Of a stretch of 31,844 bases of DNA, positions 1 through 8,168 are shown piece after piece; positions within the stretch are counted from its first letter, which is position 1, and every line of letters begins with the position of its first letter. The position numbers were made by a program, and so were the translations under genes. The notes beneath the pieces were generated by a model. That model made no database searches and was not told where the DNA came from. It saw only the letters and a program-made list of their open reading frames with translations. The stretch comes from an uncultured Bacilli bacterium (GTDB lineage Bacteria; Bacillota_I; Bacilli_A; RF39; UBA660), in the NCBI GenBank assembly GCA_934162665.1, contig CAKPJN010000010.1, forward strand, positions 1-31,844, written 5' to 3'.

Positions 1-452
1 CTACCATTTATTTCTTCTAAGTTACGATAACCTCTAATATCTATTAATCCTAGTTTTGGTAATTTTATTTGTTTGTCCCTTAATAATAATTCAATATTAC
101 TATAATCCTTTCCTTTATAACTGTTTCTAATACAGGTGGTTTTATAACTTTGTTTATTAAACCTACTTTTAAATTTTGGATAATTACTTCTTTTTGCAAA
201 AAAGTTTTTGTAACTATCTTCCAAATTAAAAATACTATTTCTTAAACTACAACTATCTACTTCTTTTAAAAATGGATAAATATTTTCAAGCTCTTTAAGT
301 TGTTTACACATATCATATACTTTTATATAACCATCTTCTTTGCATTTATTCAAGAAGTAATTATAAATAAATCTAGTACATCCGAAAGTCTTATGAATTA
401 TAGTTTTTTGGATATCAGTAGGATATATTCTAAACTTATACGCTTTATACAT
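1..452 (-). CDS. tnpB: TnpB-type RNA-guided nuclease / IS200-IS605 family accessory protein, N-terminal part
   Basis: The reading frame is open from an ATG at 452 to the left window edge (150 codons) and lacks its 3' end only because the window stops. The product begins MYKAYKFRIYP, continues with a helix holding FGCTRFIYNYFL, and later has NSYKGKDYSN and KQIKLPKLGLIDIRGY. This is the usual N-terminal pattern of TnpB/OrfB proteins (KFRIYP start, GCxRxxYN, KLPKxGxI). The RuvC-like catalytic residues and zinc finger, normally in the C-terminal half, and the guide omega-RNA, normally at the 3' end, would lie outside the window. TnpB proteins are RNA-guided DNA nucleases that help IS200/IS605 elements persist. 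A ribosome binding site (AGAAGGTGAT) precedes the ATG. No tnpA is seen on this side, so it could be a tnpB-only (IS1341-like) element. Confidence 0.88.
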   Translation of the reverse strand, partial: MYKAYKFRIYPTDIQKTIIHKTFGCTRFIYNYFLNKCKEDGYIKVYDMCKQLKELENIYPFLKEVDSCSLRNSIFNLEDSYKNFFAKRSNYPKFKSRFNKQSYKTTCIRNSYKGKDYSNIELLLRDKQIKLPKLGLIDIRGYRNLEEING

Positions 453-487
453 AGTATCACCTTCTAGTTTTCTAATAGTTGATTTAT

Positions 488-516
488 ATTATAGTTATAA
501 AACATTTGTTTGTCAA
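488..516 (-). promoter_or_regulatory. Sigma-A-type promoter for tnpB
   Basis: On the minus strand a perfect TTGACA (516-511) and a perfect TATAAT (493-488) are separated by exactly 17 bp. The tnpB start codon lies about 35 bp downstream. This is one of the best consensus promoters in the window, so tnpB is probably transcribed on its own and not from the deformylase side. Confidence 0.8.
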
Positions 517-526
517 TAATCTTTCG

Positions 527-1192
527 CTATTTTAATGCACTTTCCTTATAAATAAAAAAGAAAAGATCATTTAATATCTTTTTCATTTGATTTTTTTCTA
601 ACAATTCTTCATATTTTCCATCTTTGGAAATAATCTCGTATGGATGTGTTTGTCTGAACTTTTTTCTTTCGGCTTGTGTCATTTCTAAAACTTTATCTGC
701 AATATCAATATGCAAAACTCCATTTAAGTGATCATATTCATGTGAAAGAACAGTTGCTTCAAATTGTTCAAAAGTCTCTTTATAAAAATTACCTAATTGA
801 TCATAATATTCAAGTTCTATCATATAGGGTCTTTTTACAAGTCCTACATAATTAAGGCAACTTGCACAAGCCTCCCAGTAAGATGTCAAACCATATCTTT
901 TAATAATTTTTGGATTTACTAAAACTCGTCCTTCATTATATGACTTTTCTTCTTTTGTTGCGGTATCATATTGCATTTTATTTATTATATCTAAATTTGT
1001 ATTTTTTAAGTAAATTATTCTTTTAGGAATTCCAAGCTGAACAGAAGCCATCGCTATTACTTCATGATTTTCACAGTAATCCTTTAGTATTTTTATATCT
1101 TCTTCGATATTATTTTTTTCTAAATCAACTTCTTTAGAAATTTGTCTTAAATATGGTTCTTCATTTAGAATTGTTTTTTATTTTATATCCAT
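527..1192 (-). pseudogene. def: Peptide deformylase-like gene with an in-frame TAA at codon 5
   Basis: Deformylases remove the formyl group from the N-terminal Met of new proteins, using a metal held by one Cys and two His. The C-terminal core is here: EACAS (the EGCLS motif, metal Cys) and HEYDH (metal His pair and catalytic Glu), followed by LNG. The first in-frame ATG that leaves an open frame is at 1051, but it has no ribosome binding site and omits the N-terminal helix. The same frame continues upstream to 1177 and encodes ILNEEPYLRQISKEVD, the normal deformylase N-terminus. A good start exists at 1192 (AAGGAA, 8 nt, ATG), but its fifth codon (1180-1178) is TAA. There is no ATG, GTG or TTG between the stop and 1051. 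The GxGLAAxQ motif is also altered to VIAMASVQ, so this is a divergent paralogue. It is either a young pseudogene, an assembly error, or a gene using an unusual start. Confidence 0.75.
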
Positions 1193-1233
1193 AATAATTG
1201 TTCCTTAATATAATTTAACTTTAGATGACTAAT

Positions 1234-2088
1234 TTATTCATTTAAATTTAAATATAATCTTTTTACTTTTTCTATCTGATCATTAAATGGTTCTTCATCG
1301 TAAGATTCTAGTAGTTTTAGTGCTATATCAGTTGTATGAATTTTAATTTTAGAAAAGTTATTTGTCTTTTGGAATAACAATTCATAAAAGTCTGAGAGAT
1401 CTTCTTGAAATATAATGTTATTATCTTTTAATTCATTTTGTCTTTTTAATAATACATAGTGAATAAATTCGTGAATAGAAATTAATGTAGATAATTCATC
1501 TTTTACTTTTGGAATAATAGCTTTACCATTTGAAAAGACACCAAACATGTTAATGTTAGTTAATGGATCTACATCTAATATTTTAATATCATTTTTATCT
1601 ATAAAATCTTCTTCACAAACTTCTTCGATAGCTAAAAAGTCATATATTCTTTCTAAGTTAAATCCTTTAGCATAAGTTTTATATTTTTCTACATCGTCAA
1701 GTTCTATGTATTTTGGTTTATTTTTAGGAAGATAAAATTTATATTCTAATTGCATTGATATGGCTGTTTCAAAATTTTCAAATAATCCTTCCATATATTC
1801 GTATCTAGATTGGAAACTATCAAATAAATTATTTAATACTCCATATATATCTTCAGTGTATAATTTTTTTTCATTTTTTAAAAGAAAGTTATATATTTTT
1901 AACTCGTTTTTAGAACTTTGTAAATATTTTTTTACTTCATTTTTAAAAATTTCTCTCATTTGTTTATTATCGCTAAATACTATCTTACTTTTTAGAGTGT
2001 CTATTAAATAAGTTTTAGCTATATAACTATTTTCTTCTAAAAGATATCTATATTGTTCTATGATATCTGAATATGTATTTTGTTGCAT
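1234..2088 (-). CDS. Uncharacterised protein with an HEXXH motif, putative zinc metallopeptidase
   Basis: I do not recognise the family. The 284-residue product has no signal peptide and no clear membrane segment. Its first 130 residues are helical and charged. HEFIH lies near residues 206-210 inside a hydrophobic helix (LISIHEFIHYVLL), and an acidic stretch with FQED follows about 20 residues later, an arrangement seen in gluzincin-type zinc proteases (HEXXH plus a downstream Glu). A protease role is inference from that motif only. I chose the ATG at 2088 over the upstream ATG at 2100 because GATGAGG sits 6 nt before 2088, whereas 2100 has no usable ribosome binding site. A strong promoter lies directly upstream. 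The deformylase-like gene follows about 40 bp downstream and may be co-transcribed. Confidence 0.75.
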   Translation of the reverse strand: MQQNTYSDIIEQYRYLLEENSYIAKTYLIDTLKSKIVFSDNKQMREIFKNEVKKYLQSSKNELKIYNFLLKNEKKLYTEDIYGVLNNLFDSFQSRYEYMEGLFENFETAISMQLEYKFYLPKNKPKYIELDDVEKYKTYAKGFNLERIYDFLAIEEVCEEDFIDKNDIKILDVDPLTNINMFGVFSNGKAIIPKVKDELSTLISIHEFIHYVLLKRQNELKDNNIIFQEDLSDFYELLFQKTNNFSKIKIHTTDIALKLLESYDEEPFNDQIEKVKRLYLNLNE

Positions 2089-2118
2089 AAAAAACCTCAT
2101 CTCAAATTAATTATGTTT

Positions 2119-2147
2119 ATTATATAGCTAATATTTATATAATTCAA
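2119..2147 (-). promoter_or_regulatory. Sigma-A-type promoter for the HEXXH gene
   Basis: On the minus strand TTGAAT (2147-2142), a 17-bp spacer and TATAAT (2124-2119) lie about 30 bp before the ATG at 2088. The HEXXH gene therefore probably has its own start of transcription after ftsW. Confidence 0.7.
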
Positions 2148-2220
2148 CTTATTTTAATCATATAGTATTTTCATCTTAGACTGCATATTTTTTATAGCTT
2201 ATTTTTATAATAATGCTATC

Positions 2221-3306
2221 TTAACTTTTCTTACTTATATTTAAAATAATACCAATACTTGCCATACTAACTAATAAACTACTACCACCATAACTAAGAA
2301 ATGGTAAAGTTACTCCTGTTACTGGGATCATACCTATTACTACCATTAGATTCATTAGTGCTTGAAAGATAATTTGAAACATCATACCGAATGCTAGATA
2401 TTTAGAAAACAAATCTTTAGTATGAGTCGCTATTTTAATACCTCTATAAAGTATTAATGAAAATAGTGAGACTACTATAAATACTCCAAGTACTCCAAAT
2501 TCTTCTGAGATAATAGAAAAGATAAAATCTGTTTGTGGTTCTGGTAAATAAAAGTGTTTTTGGACTGAATTTAAAAATCCTGTACCAAGGAGTCCACCTG
2601 GACCTATGGCATATAAACTTTGAATAATTTGAAATCCTGTACCTAAGGCATCACTCCATGGATCAATAAATGAAGTTATTCTATCCATTCTATATGGCGC
2701 TATTATAATTAAAATAATTACTCCTATTAAACCTACTATACCTATTCCAAAAAAGAATTTCATATTTACTCCTGCTATAAATAATAAAGATACTATTGAA
2801 ATTACTAAAACTAGACCTGTACCTAAATCAGGTTGTAGCATAATAAGTCCAAAGAAAACTAACATTATACCTAATATTGGAAATACGCCCTTTTTATAAC
2901 TTTTTAAAAACTTATTACTATTAGATAAGTATTTACTTGTAAATATAATTAATCCTAGTTTAGCAAATTCACTGGGTTGGATTCCAAAGGATCCTATGCC
3001 AAACCAACTCTGACTACCGTTTCTAATGCTTCCTATTCCTGGTATCAATACCAAGACCAACAAAATAAAGCAAATACCCAATATTAAGTTTGCTTTTTTA
3101 TAGTAAAGGCTATAATCTATTTTTGACATGATAATCATTAAGTTTATTCCGACTATAATAAATAAAGCTTGTTGTTTTACATAGTGAAAACTATCATGAA
3201 ATTTATAATCAGCCCAAATACTTGATGCAGAATATATCATAATTGCTCCAAAAATTGATAGGATAATTACAGCTGAAAATAATATAATATCGAATTTCTT
3301 TTTCAC
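2221..3306 (-). CDS. ftsW: SEDS-family peptidoglycan glycosyltransferase FtsW
   Basis: The 361-residue protein is a polytopic membrane protein with about ten hydrophobic segments, the usual SEDS length. Family motifs are present in order: GSQSWFGIG (97-105), QPSEFAK (110-116), QPDLGTG (158-164), PEPQTDFIFSIISEE (255-269, with D260 at the catalytic Asp position) and GVTLPFLSYGGSS (331-343). SEDS proteins polymerise lipid II into glycan strands with a partner class B PBP, which is encoded at 6133-8037 in the same cluster. FtsW, SpoVE and RodA are close relatives. Neighbourhood with mraY and a PASTA-PBP favours FtsW or SpoVE over RodA. The start is GTG at 3306, preceded by AAGGTGAT. A Rho-independent terminator separates it from mraY, so it may be transcribed at a lower level. 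Confidence 0.93.
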   Translation of the reverse strand: MKKKFDIILFSAVIILSIFGAIMIYSASSIWADYKFHDSFHYVKQQALFIIVGINLMIIMSKIDYSLYYKKANLILGICFILLVLVLIPGIGSIRNGSQSWFGIGSFGIQPSEFAKLGLIIFTSKYLSNSNKFLKSYKKGVFPILGIMLVFFGLIMLQPDLGTGLVLVISIVSLLFIAGVNMKFFFGIGIVGLIGVIILIIIAPYRMDRITSFIDPWSDALGTGFQIIQSLYAIGPGGLLGTGFLNSVQKHFYLPEPQTDFIFSIISEEFGVLGVFIVVSLFSLILYRGIKIATHTKDLFSKYLAFGMMFQIIFQALMNLMVVIGMIPVTGVTLPFLSYGGSSLLVSMASIGIILNISKKS

Positions 3307-3340
3307 TATATCACCTTATTAAAACATATGCTTTTTAGAC

Positions 3341-3368
3341 AAAAAAAAGAATTAGATTTCTCTAACTC
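3341..3368 (-). terminator. Rho-independent terminator after mraY, ahead of ftsW
   Basis: On the minus strand GAGTTAG (3368-3362) and CTAATTC (3355-3349) form a 7-bp stem with one G-U pair and a 6-nt loop. A run of eight T (3348-3341) follows at once. The stem overlaps the mraY stop codon. It lies between two genes of the same cluster and probably reduces read-through into ftsW. Confidence 0.7.
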
Positions 3369-4348
3369 TATAACCATACACCGAAGATAATTCCAGCCAT
3401 TGCGAGAATTAATCCACATACCCAGAATAACTTGACAATATCTGTTTCTGCCCAACCAAGTTTTTCAAAATGATGGTGAATTGGTGTCATTAAGAATAAT
3501 TTTCTATGGAATACTTGAACCCAAAAAGTTTGAATTATAACAGTTAATGTTTCAATTATGAATACTCCAGCTACTACAAGTAATGTTAATTCTCTATGAG
3601 TTAAAATAGCAATTGCTCCCATAACTCCACCTAGGGCTAATGAACCGGTATCACCCATAAATATTTTAGCTGGATGGGTATTATATATTAAGAAACCAAT
3701 AAGGCTACCAGCTAAAATCAAACTAAATATTCCAACATCTTCAAAACCTACCATTAAAGATATCAAACTAAAAGCTATAAAAGCAATGGCAGATAATCCT
3801 CCGGCTAGTCCATCTAGACCATCTGTTAAATTAACTGCATTACTAGCACCAACTAAAACAAAGAGAATGAACAAACCATATAACCAACCCATTTCTATAT
3901 CAATATGAAGTGTTCCTACTACCCAAGAGGTTTGACCACCACTTCTCATATATATATAGAAAAAACCAATTGCGATTAATACTTGCATAAATAATTTTTG
4001 ATAAGTTGTTAATCCTTCATTTTTCCCACTTCTAATTGATAAAAAGTCATCTAAGAAACCAATACATGCATACCCTAAGAATACTAATAAAACTATACCT
4101 AAGTTCGAAGTATAAGATATTTTATTAGTTATAATAAGTCCTAATGTAGTTACTATTGTTGGAACAATAAATATTAAGCCCCCCATAGTTGGTGTTCCTT
4201 CTTTTTTTCGATGAGATTCACCTACAAATATACTTATTTTTTGACCAACTCTTAATTTTTTTAATAATGGAACTAAAATCAATCCTAAAATTGTTGAAAA
4301 TAAGAAACCAATCATTATAGCAAATATTGCTTTTGTTAATAATAGCAT
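3368..4348 (-). CDS. mraY: Phospho-N-acetylmuramoyl-pentapeptide transferase MraY
   Basis: MraY moves phospho-MurNAc-pentapeptide from UDP to undecaprenyl phosphate in the inner membrane, giving lipid I, the precursor used by MurG and then FtsW/PBP. The 326-residue length is normal and about ten membrane segments are visible. Diagnostic motifs are GTPTMGG (51-57), the Asp pair in FLDDFLS (D100/D101), NLTDGLDG (173-180), GDTGS (232-236, with the third catalytic Asp D233) and IHHHFE (290-295). The ATG at 4348 follows GGAG by 8 nt. In the cluster it lies between the coiled-coil gene and ftsW. The murD gene that often follows mraY is not here. Confidence 0.97.
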   Translation of the reverse strand: MLLLTKAIFAIMIGFLFSTILGLILVPLLKKLRVGQKISIFVGESHRKKEGTPTMGGLIFIVPTIVTTLGLIITNKISYTSNLGIVLLVFLGYACIGFLDDFLSIRSGKNEGLTTYQKLFMQVLIAIGFFYIYMRSGGQTSWVVGTLHIDIEMGWLYGLFILFVLVGASNAVNLTDGLDGLAGGLSAIAFIAFSLISLMVGFEDVGIFSLILAGSLIGFLIYNTHPAKIFMGDTGSLALGGVMGAIAILTHRELTLLVVAGVFIIETLTVIIQTFWVQVFHRKLFLMTPIHHHFEKLGWAETDIVKLFWVCGLILAMAGIIFGVWL

Positions 4349-4374
4349 TCAGTTCACTCCGTTTCTCTTGGAAT

Positions 4375-4383
4375 ATTATATCA
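4375..4383 (-). promoter_or_regulatory. Extended -10 promoter element before mraY
   Basis: The minus strand reads TGATATAAT (4383-4375), an extended -10 box. No good -35 hexamer is visible at 17 bp. It lies about 27 bp ahead of the mraY ATG and could start a transcript inside the cluster. Confidence 0.5.
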
Positions 4384-4429
4384 CATGTGTTTAAATAATA
4401 GTCCATATTTTCTATATTTAGACAAAATT

Positions 4430-6082
4430 TTACATAACTTCTTGATTATTCAATTTTTTTATCTTGTCATTATTTTTTTCTAAGTTTAAACTTTGTTGTT
4501 TTTTTATTTGTTTAAGTTCATATTCTTTTTCTTCAAGATCAGACATTACTCTTAATAAGTTATTTAATATCTTATTACATTCTGGTACTTGTGAAAAGAA
4601 ATCTTTATATTCTGTTTTAAAATCATTGATCATTTTATTTAAATTAGATGAAGTTTTTTCTAGTGTATTAGATATATTATCAATACTATTTAGGCTTTGT
4701 TCTATTTTTTCACTATAATCAGTTACTTTAATCATTTTATACTTTTCTTGTTTTATTTCATATTTAGGTCTCATAACTTTTCTCATAAAATGCATATAAG
4801 CTAAGGTTGCTAGTATAGTATTTTTTGTGTTCTTTAATCCTGGTATCATCATTTGAAGTGCTAATAATTTTAATAACTCATTACTTTGGTTATTAATAGC
4901 TACTACTTTTATTCTTACCTTTTCTTCTATACTAGTTGAATCTTTTATTTTTTCTTCTAAGTCTCTTAAGATAATATCTTGTTTTGTTTCAAAATCAATT
5001 AGTTTTTTATTAAAATCATCATACTTAAAATATTTTTCTTTTATAGATTCTAATTTTTTCTCACTTAAACCCAGTTTTTCTTTTCTTGATGTTACTTTTT
5101 CTTTTAATTTTGTTTTTTCTTTATCTAATTCTTCTATCTTAGTAGAAAGTAAAATATAGAGATCAGAGTCTTTTATTTCTTTAACGATTTTTTTATCATC
5201 AAAAGACTTCATATATTCTTCTATTAAGTTGCAAATATAATTATCATCATATTTATCTATATCATCTATCTTTAATCTATTTTTTAATTCTTCTAGTTTT
5301 CTAATTACTAAGTTTAATTTTTCAAATAGTACTTCTGCTTCTTTTTCAGAATAAACATTATCAATTGATTCTTCTATGGTTCGATATTCGAATGTTAATT
5401 TTTTTAATTCATAATTAATACCTTTTAATTTATTCTGATAGTTTTCAATTATTTTTATATTTTGAGCTACTTTTAATTTTAATTCTTCGGCTGAGTTTGA
5501 AAGTTTAGGGTCGATGGTTTCTATCGGTTTATCATCTGAATCTTTTTTATTTTCGTTTGTTTTACTATTTGCTAGTGGCGCAATTATTAGTGGTTCTATT
5601 TTATTTTTTTCTTGTTGGAGTTGAATATCTTTTTTATTATCACTAGTTTCAATGATTTCTTTCTTTTCATTTTCTTTTTGCTTTTTAGTAGCTAGTTCTT
5701 CTTTTTTTTGAAGATTTTTCTTTACTGAATCGGAAATTAAGGCTTTTTTTATTTCGATTTTATCTTGTTTTACTTTTCTTATTTCTACTTTATTTTTTGG
5801 GGTTAATGTTTGGTGGTTTTCATTAGGGAAATTGTTTTCTTCTTTTTTTAAATCAGTTTTTATTTCTGCTTCTTTATTTGTTAGTACTTTATATGTTTCA
5901 CCTACTACTACAATAGGGATTATTTTTATCAATGTTTCTAATTGGATTTTCTTTAATTCTTTATCTTTTTGTAATTTTTCATATTCTTTTTGTGATTGGT
6001 ATTTTTTCTTTTTCTTTTTAAGAATATAATTTCTTCTTTTTCTATCTTGTTTACCACCCTTTGAGCCTAAATTCTCGTTCAT
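4430..6082 (-). CDS. Large Lys/Glu-rich coiled-coil protein of unknown function in the wall-synthesis cluster
   Basis: I do not recognise this gene. The 550-residue product has a very basic N-terminus (residues 11-30, with a run of six Lys), a short hydrophobic stretch at 51-60 (LIKIIPIVVV), a low-complexity Lys/Glu/Asn/Gln region to about 195, and long predicted coiled coils at about 196-400 and 455-540. A second hydrophobic patch lies at 403-434. Neither patch is a convincing membrane helix, and there is no signal peptide, so it is probably cytosolic or peripheral to the membrane. It lies 50 bp after the PBP gene and 81 bp before mraY on the same strand, which suggests a structural or scaffolding role in wall growth or division (inference from position). 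GGTGAT precedes the ATG at 6082. Confidence 0.8.
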   Translation of the reverse strand: MNENLGSKGGKQDRKRRNYILKKKKKKYQSQKEYEKLQKDKELKKIQLETLIKIIPIVVVGETYKVLTNKEAEIKTDLKKEENNFPNENHQTLTPKNKVEIRKVKQDKIEIKKALISDSVKKNLQKKEELATKKQKENEKKEIIETSDNKKDIQLQQEKNKIEPLIIAPLANSKTNENKKDSDDKPIETIDPKLSNSAEELKLKVAQNIKIIENYQNKLKGINYELKKLTFEYRTIEESIDNVYSEKEAEVLFEKLNLVIRKLEELKNRLKIDDIDKYDDNYICNLIEEYMKSFDDKKIVKEIKDSDLYILLSTKIEELDKEKTKLKEKVTSRKEKLGLSEKKLESIKEKYFKYDDFNKKLIDFETKQDIILRDLEEKIKDSTSIEEKVRIKVVAINNQSNELLKLLALQMMIPGLKNTKNTILATLAYMHFMRKVMRPKYEIKQEKYKMIKVTDYSEKIEQSLNSIDNISNTLEKTSSNLNKMINDFKTEYKDFFSQVPECNKILNNLLRVMSDLEEKEYELKQIKKQQSLNLEKNNDKIKKLNNQEVM

Positions 6083-6132
6083 ATTATCACCATTATAAGT
6101 TTATCATACTTTTTTGGTTTTGTTATGAAAAA

Positions 6133-8037
6133 TTAGTCTAACATTAATTTTATTGTTCCTCTATCTTCTAGTTTTTCTCCTGCAGTAGGTGATTGTGAGA
6201 CGATTTTATTTCCGGTACCGGAGTATTCTATAGTAAAGTTTGGTAATAACTTTTTTGCTTCTTTAACGTCCATTCCAACTACATTTGGAACTTCATATGT
6301 TACTTTGTCTGTCCATTCTAAATCTTTTGTCATCTCCCCCTCTTGTTTTTCGATATCTAGGGCATCAATTATATCAAGTAATATACGTCTTGCGATTGGT
6401 GTTGTTGTATAACTAGAAAGAAGGGCTGTGTTTTTTGGATTGTCTATTGCTAGATATAAGACTGCTTCTGGATCATTTGATGGAACTACTGACATAAATG
6501 ACATTATATAATTACCTACTAAATATCTTCCATCTTTTACTTTTTGAGCTGTTCCAGTTTTTCCACCTACTCTATATCCTTCTATATAGGCTGCTTTTCC
6601 TCCTCCTTTAGCGACGACACTTTCTAGAGCATATCTCATGATTGATGATGTTCTACTACTAATTACTTTTCTTTTTAAATCTTTATTATATTCTTTTAAA
6701 ATTGTACCTGTTTCTTTTTCTGAGATACTCTTTACTATATAAGGAGTATATAAATATCCTCCATTAACTACGGCTGATACGGCAGTTACTTGTTGTATTG
6801 GTGTTACACTTACTCCTTGACCGAATGCTGTTGTTGCTAGTTCTACATTACCTACTTTAGAAAGTGGAAAGATTATACCTTCTCCTTCACCGTTTAAATC
6901 AATGCCTGTTTTTTCTCCAAAACCAAATTTATCTATGTATGAAAATAATCTTTCTTTACCTAAAAGTTGACCTAATTTTACAAAACCTGGGTTGCATGAA
7001 TTTTGTAAAACTTGTAAAAATGTTTGATCCCCGTGTCCTCCTGCTTTCCAGCATCTTAAATTAGAACCATCGACATTAACACTTCCAGAATCATAAAAAT
7101 GGTCTTTTTCTAAATCAACAACTTTTTCTTCTACTGCTGATGACATTGTAATTATCTTAAAAGTGGAACCTGGTTCGTAGGAAGACCAAATTGGTAAGTT
7201 TCTACTTAATTCCTCTATGTTATAATCTTGATAATTATTTGGATCATAATCTGGACGTGAACCCATACCTAATATTTCTCCTGTCTTCGGATTCATTACA
7301 ATGGCTAGAGCATTATCTGGATGAAACATATCTACAATATTCGTAAGTTCTCTTTCAATAGATTTTTGAATATTAATATCAATTGTTAGATTAATATTCA
7401 TACCACTTTGTGGTTCAACATATAAATCAGTTAACTTTAATTTATTACCTTTAGCATCAGAAAAGTATTTAATCGCACCACTTTTTCCAGTTAGATATTT
7501 ATCATATTTTAATTCTAATCCTGATAGTCCTTGATTATCAATTCCAACATATCCCAGTGCATGAGATAATAAATCCTTATATGGATAATATCTTTTTGAC
7601 TCTTTTACTAAATAAACTCCATCTAATTTTAAATTAGATATTTTCTCTGCAGTTTCATATGATAGTCTTCTTCCTTCAGGATGTACTCGTTCAATGGATG
7701 TTTTTTTATATACGTGCTTTTTCATTTCGTCATAACTGACATTTAATATTTTAGATAATTCTTCTGTTGCCTTTTTCTTGTTTTTAATTTGGTTTGGTAT
7801 TAAAACAAGTGAAGTTGTTGTTAAGTTATCTGCTAGTACTACTCCATTTCTATCTAATATCAAACCTCTATCTGCTTCAATTGGTAAATCTCTGCTCCAT
7901 AGATTAGAAGCATACTTACTTAGCTTTTTATAATCAATTACTTGGATATAAAATACTCTTAAAATTATAAATATAAAAAGAATTAACATAATTAAAAACA
8001 AAACTTTTATTCTTTGATCTATCTTTTTAAAAAACAT
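6133..8037 (-). CDS. Class B penicillin-binding protein (SpoVD/PBP2B-like transpeptidase) with C-terminal PASTA domain
   Basis: This is the transpeptidase that cross-links peptidoglycan as partner of the SEDS protein FtsW. The 634-residue product has one N-terminal membrane anchor (about 11-33), a PBP dimer domain with the RGLILDRNG segment (57-65), and a transpeptidase domain with the three active-site motifs STFK (291-294), SCN (347-349) and KTGTA (493-497). The C-terminus, from about 580, is one PASTA domain (VPNVVGMDVKEAKKLL, and a final GTIKLMLD). SpoVD carries one PASTA domain, which fits better than the usual two of PBP2x/PBP2B, but this single feature does not settle a sporulation role. 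AGAGGTG precedes the ATG at 8037. It is the first gene of the wall cluster. Confidence 0.95.
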   Translation of the reverse strand: MFFKKIDQRIKVLFLIMLILFIFIILRVFYIQVIDYKKLSKYASNLWSRDLPIEADRGLILDRNGVVLADNLTTTSLVLIPNQIKNKKKATEELSKILNVSYDEMKKHVYKKTSIERVHPEGRRLSYETAEKISNLKLDGVYLVKESKRYYPYKDLLSHALGYVGIDNQGLSGLELKYDKYLTGKSGAIKYFSDAKGNKLKLTDLYVEPQSGMNINLTIDINIQKSIERELTNIVDMFHPDNALAIVMNPKTGEILGMGSRPDYDPNNYQDYNIEELSRNLPIWSSYEPGSTFKIITMSSAVEEKVVDLEKDHFYDSGSVNVDGSNLRCWKAGGHGDQTFLQVLQNSCNPGFVKLGQLLGKERLFSYIDKFGFGEKTGIDLNGEGEGIIFPLSKVGNVELATTAFGQGVSVTPIQQVTAVSAVVNGGYLYTPYIVKSISEKETGTILKEYNKDLKRKVISSRTSSIMRYALESVVAKGGGKAAYIEGYRVGGKTGTAQKVKDGRYLVGNYIMSFMSVVPSNDPEAVLYLAIDNPKNTALLSSYTTTPIARRILLDIIDALDIEKQEGEMTKDLEWTDKVTYEVPNVVGMDVKEAKKLLPNFTIEYSGTGNKIVSQSPTAGEKLEDRGTIKLMLD

Positions 8038-8072
8038 AATACACCTCTTATATAGTAATTATGTTTTTTACA

Positions 8073-8161
8073 GAAAAAAAAGACTAACTTTCTTGTTATG
8101 TTTGATATGAACCCCGTTTCTTGGACAAAATAGAAACGAGGTTCATATCATTCAATAGTCT
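8073..8161 (-). terminator. Rho-independent terminator after the ABC exporter gene, with a nested second hairpin
   Basis: On the minus strand AGACTA (8161-8156) pairs with TAGTCT (8086-8081), which is followed directly by eight T (8080-8073). Between the arms sits a separate 48-bp palindrome (8103-8150). Either hairpin could act with the T run. The site is downstream of the ABC gene and upstream of the PBP gene, so it separates the two units. Confidence 0.6.
8103..8150. repeat. 48-bp palindrome resembling fused insertion-sequence ends
   Basis: TGATATGAACC at 8103 is mirrored by GGTTCATATCA ending at 8150. The stem is about 18 bp with one G-U-type mismatch and a 12-nt centre. The arms begin TGA and end TCA and contain CCGTTTCTTGGACA, which to my eye recalls the terminal repeats of IS3-family elements (from memory, not searched). 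It may be a MITE-like remnant. No clear target duplication flanks it, and I see no second copy in this window. Confidence 0.55.
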
Positions 8162-8168
8162 AATGTCA

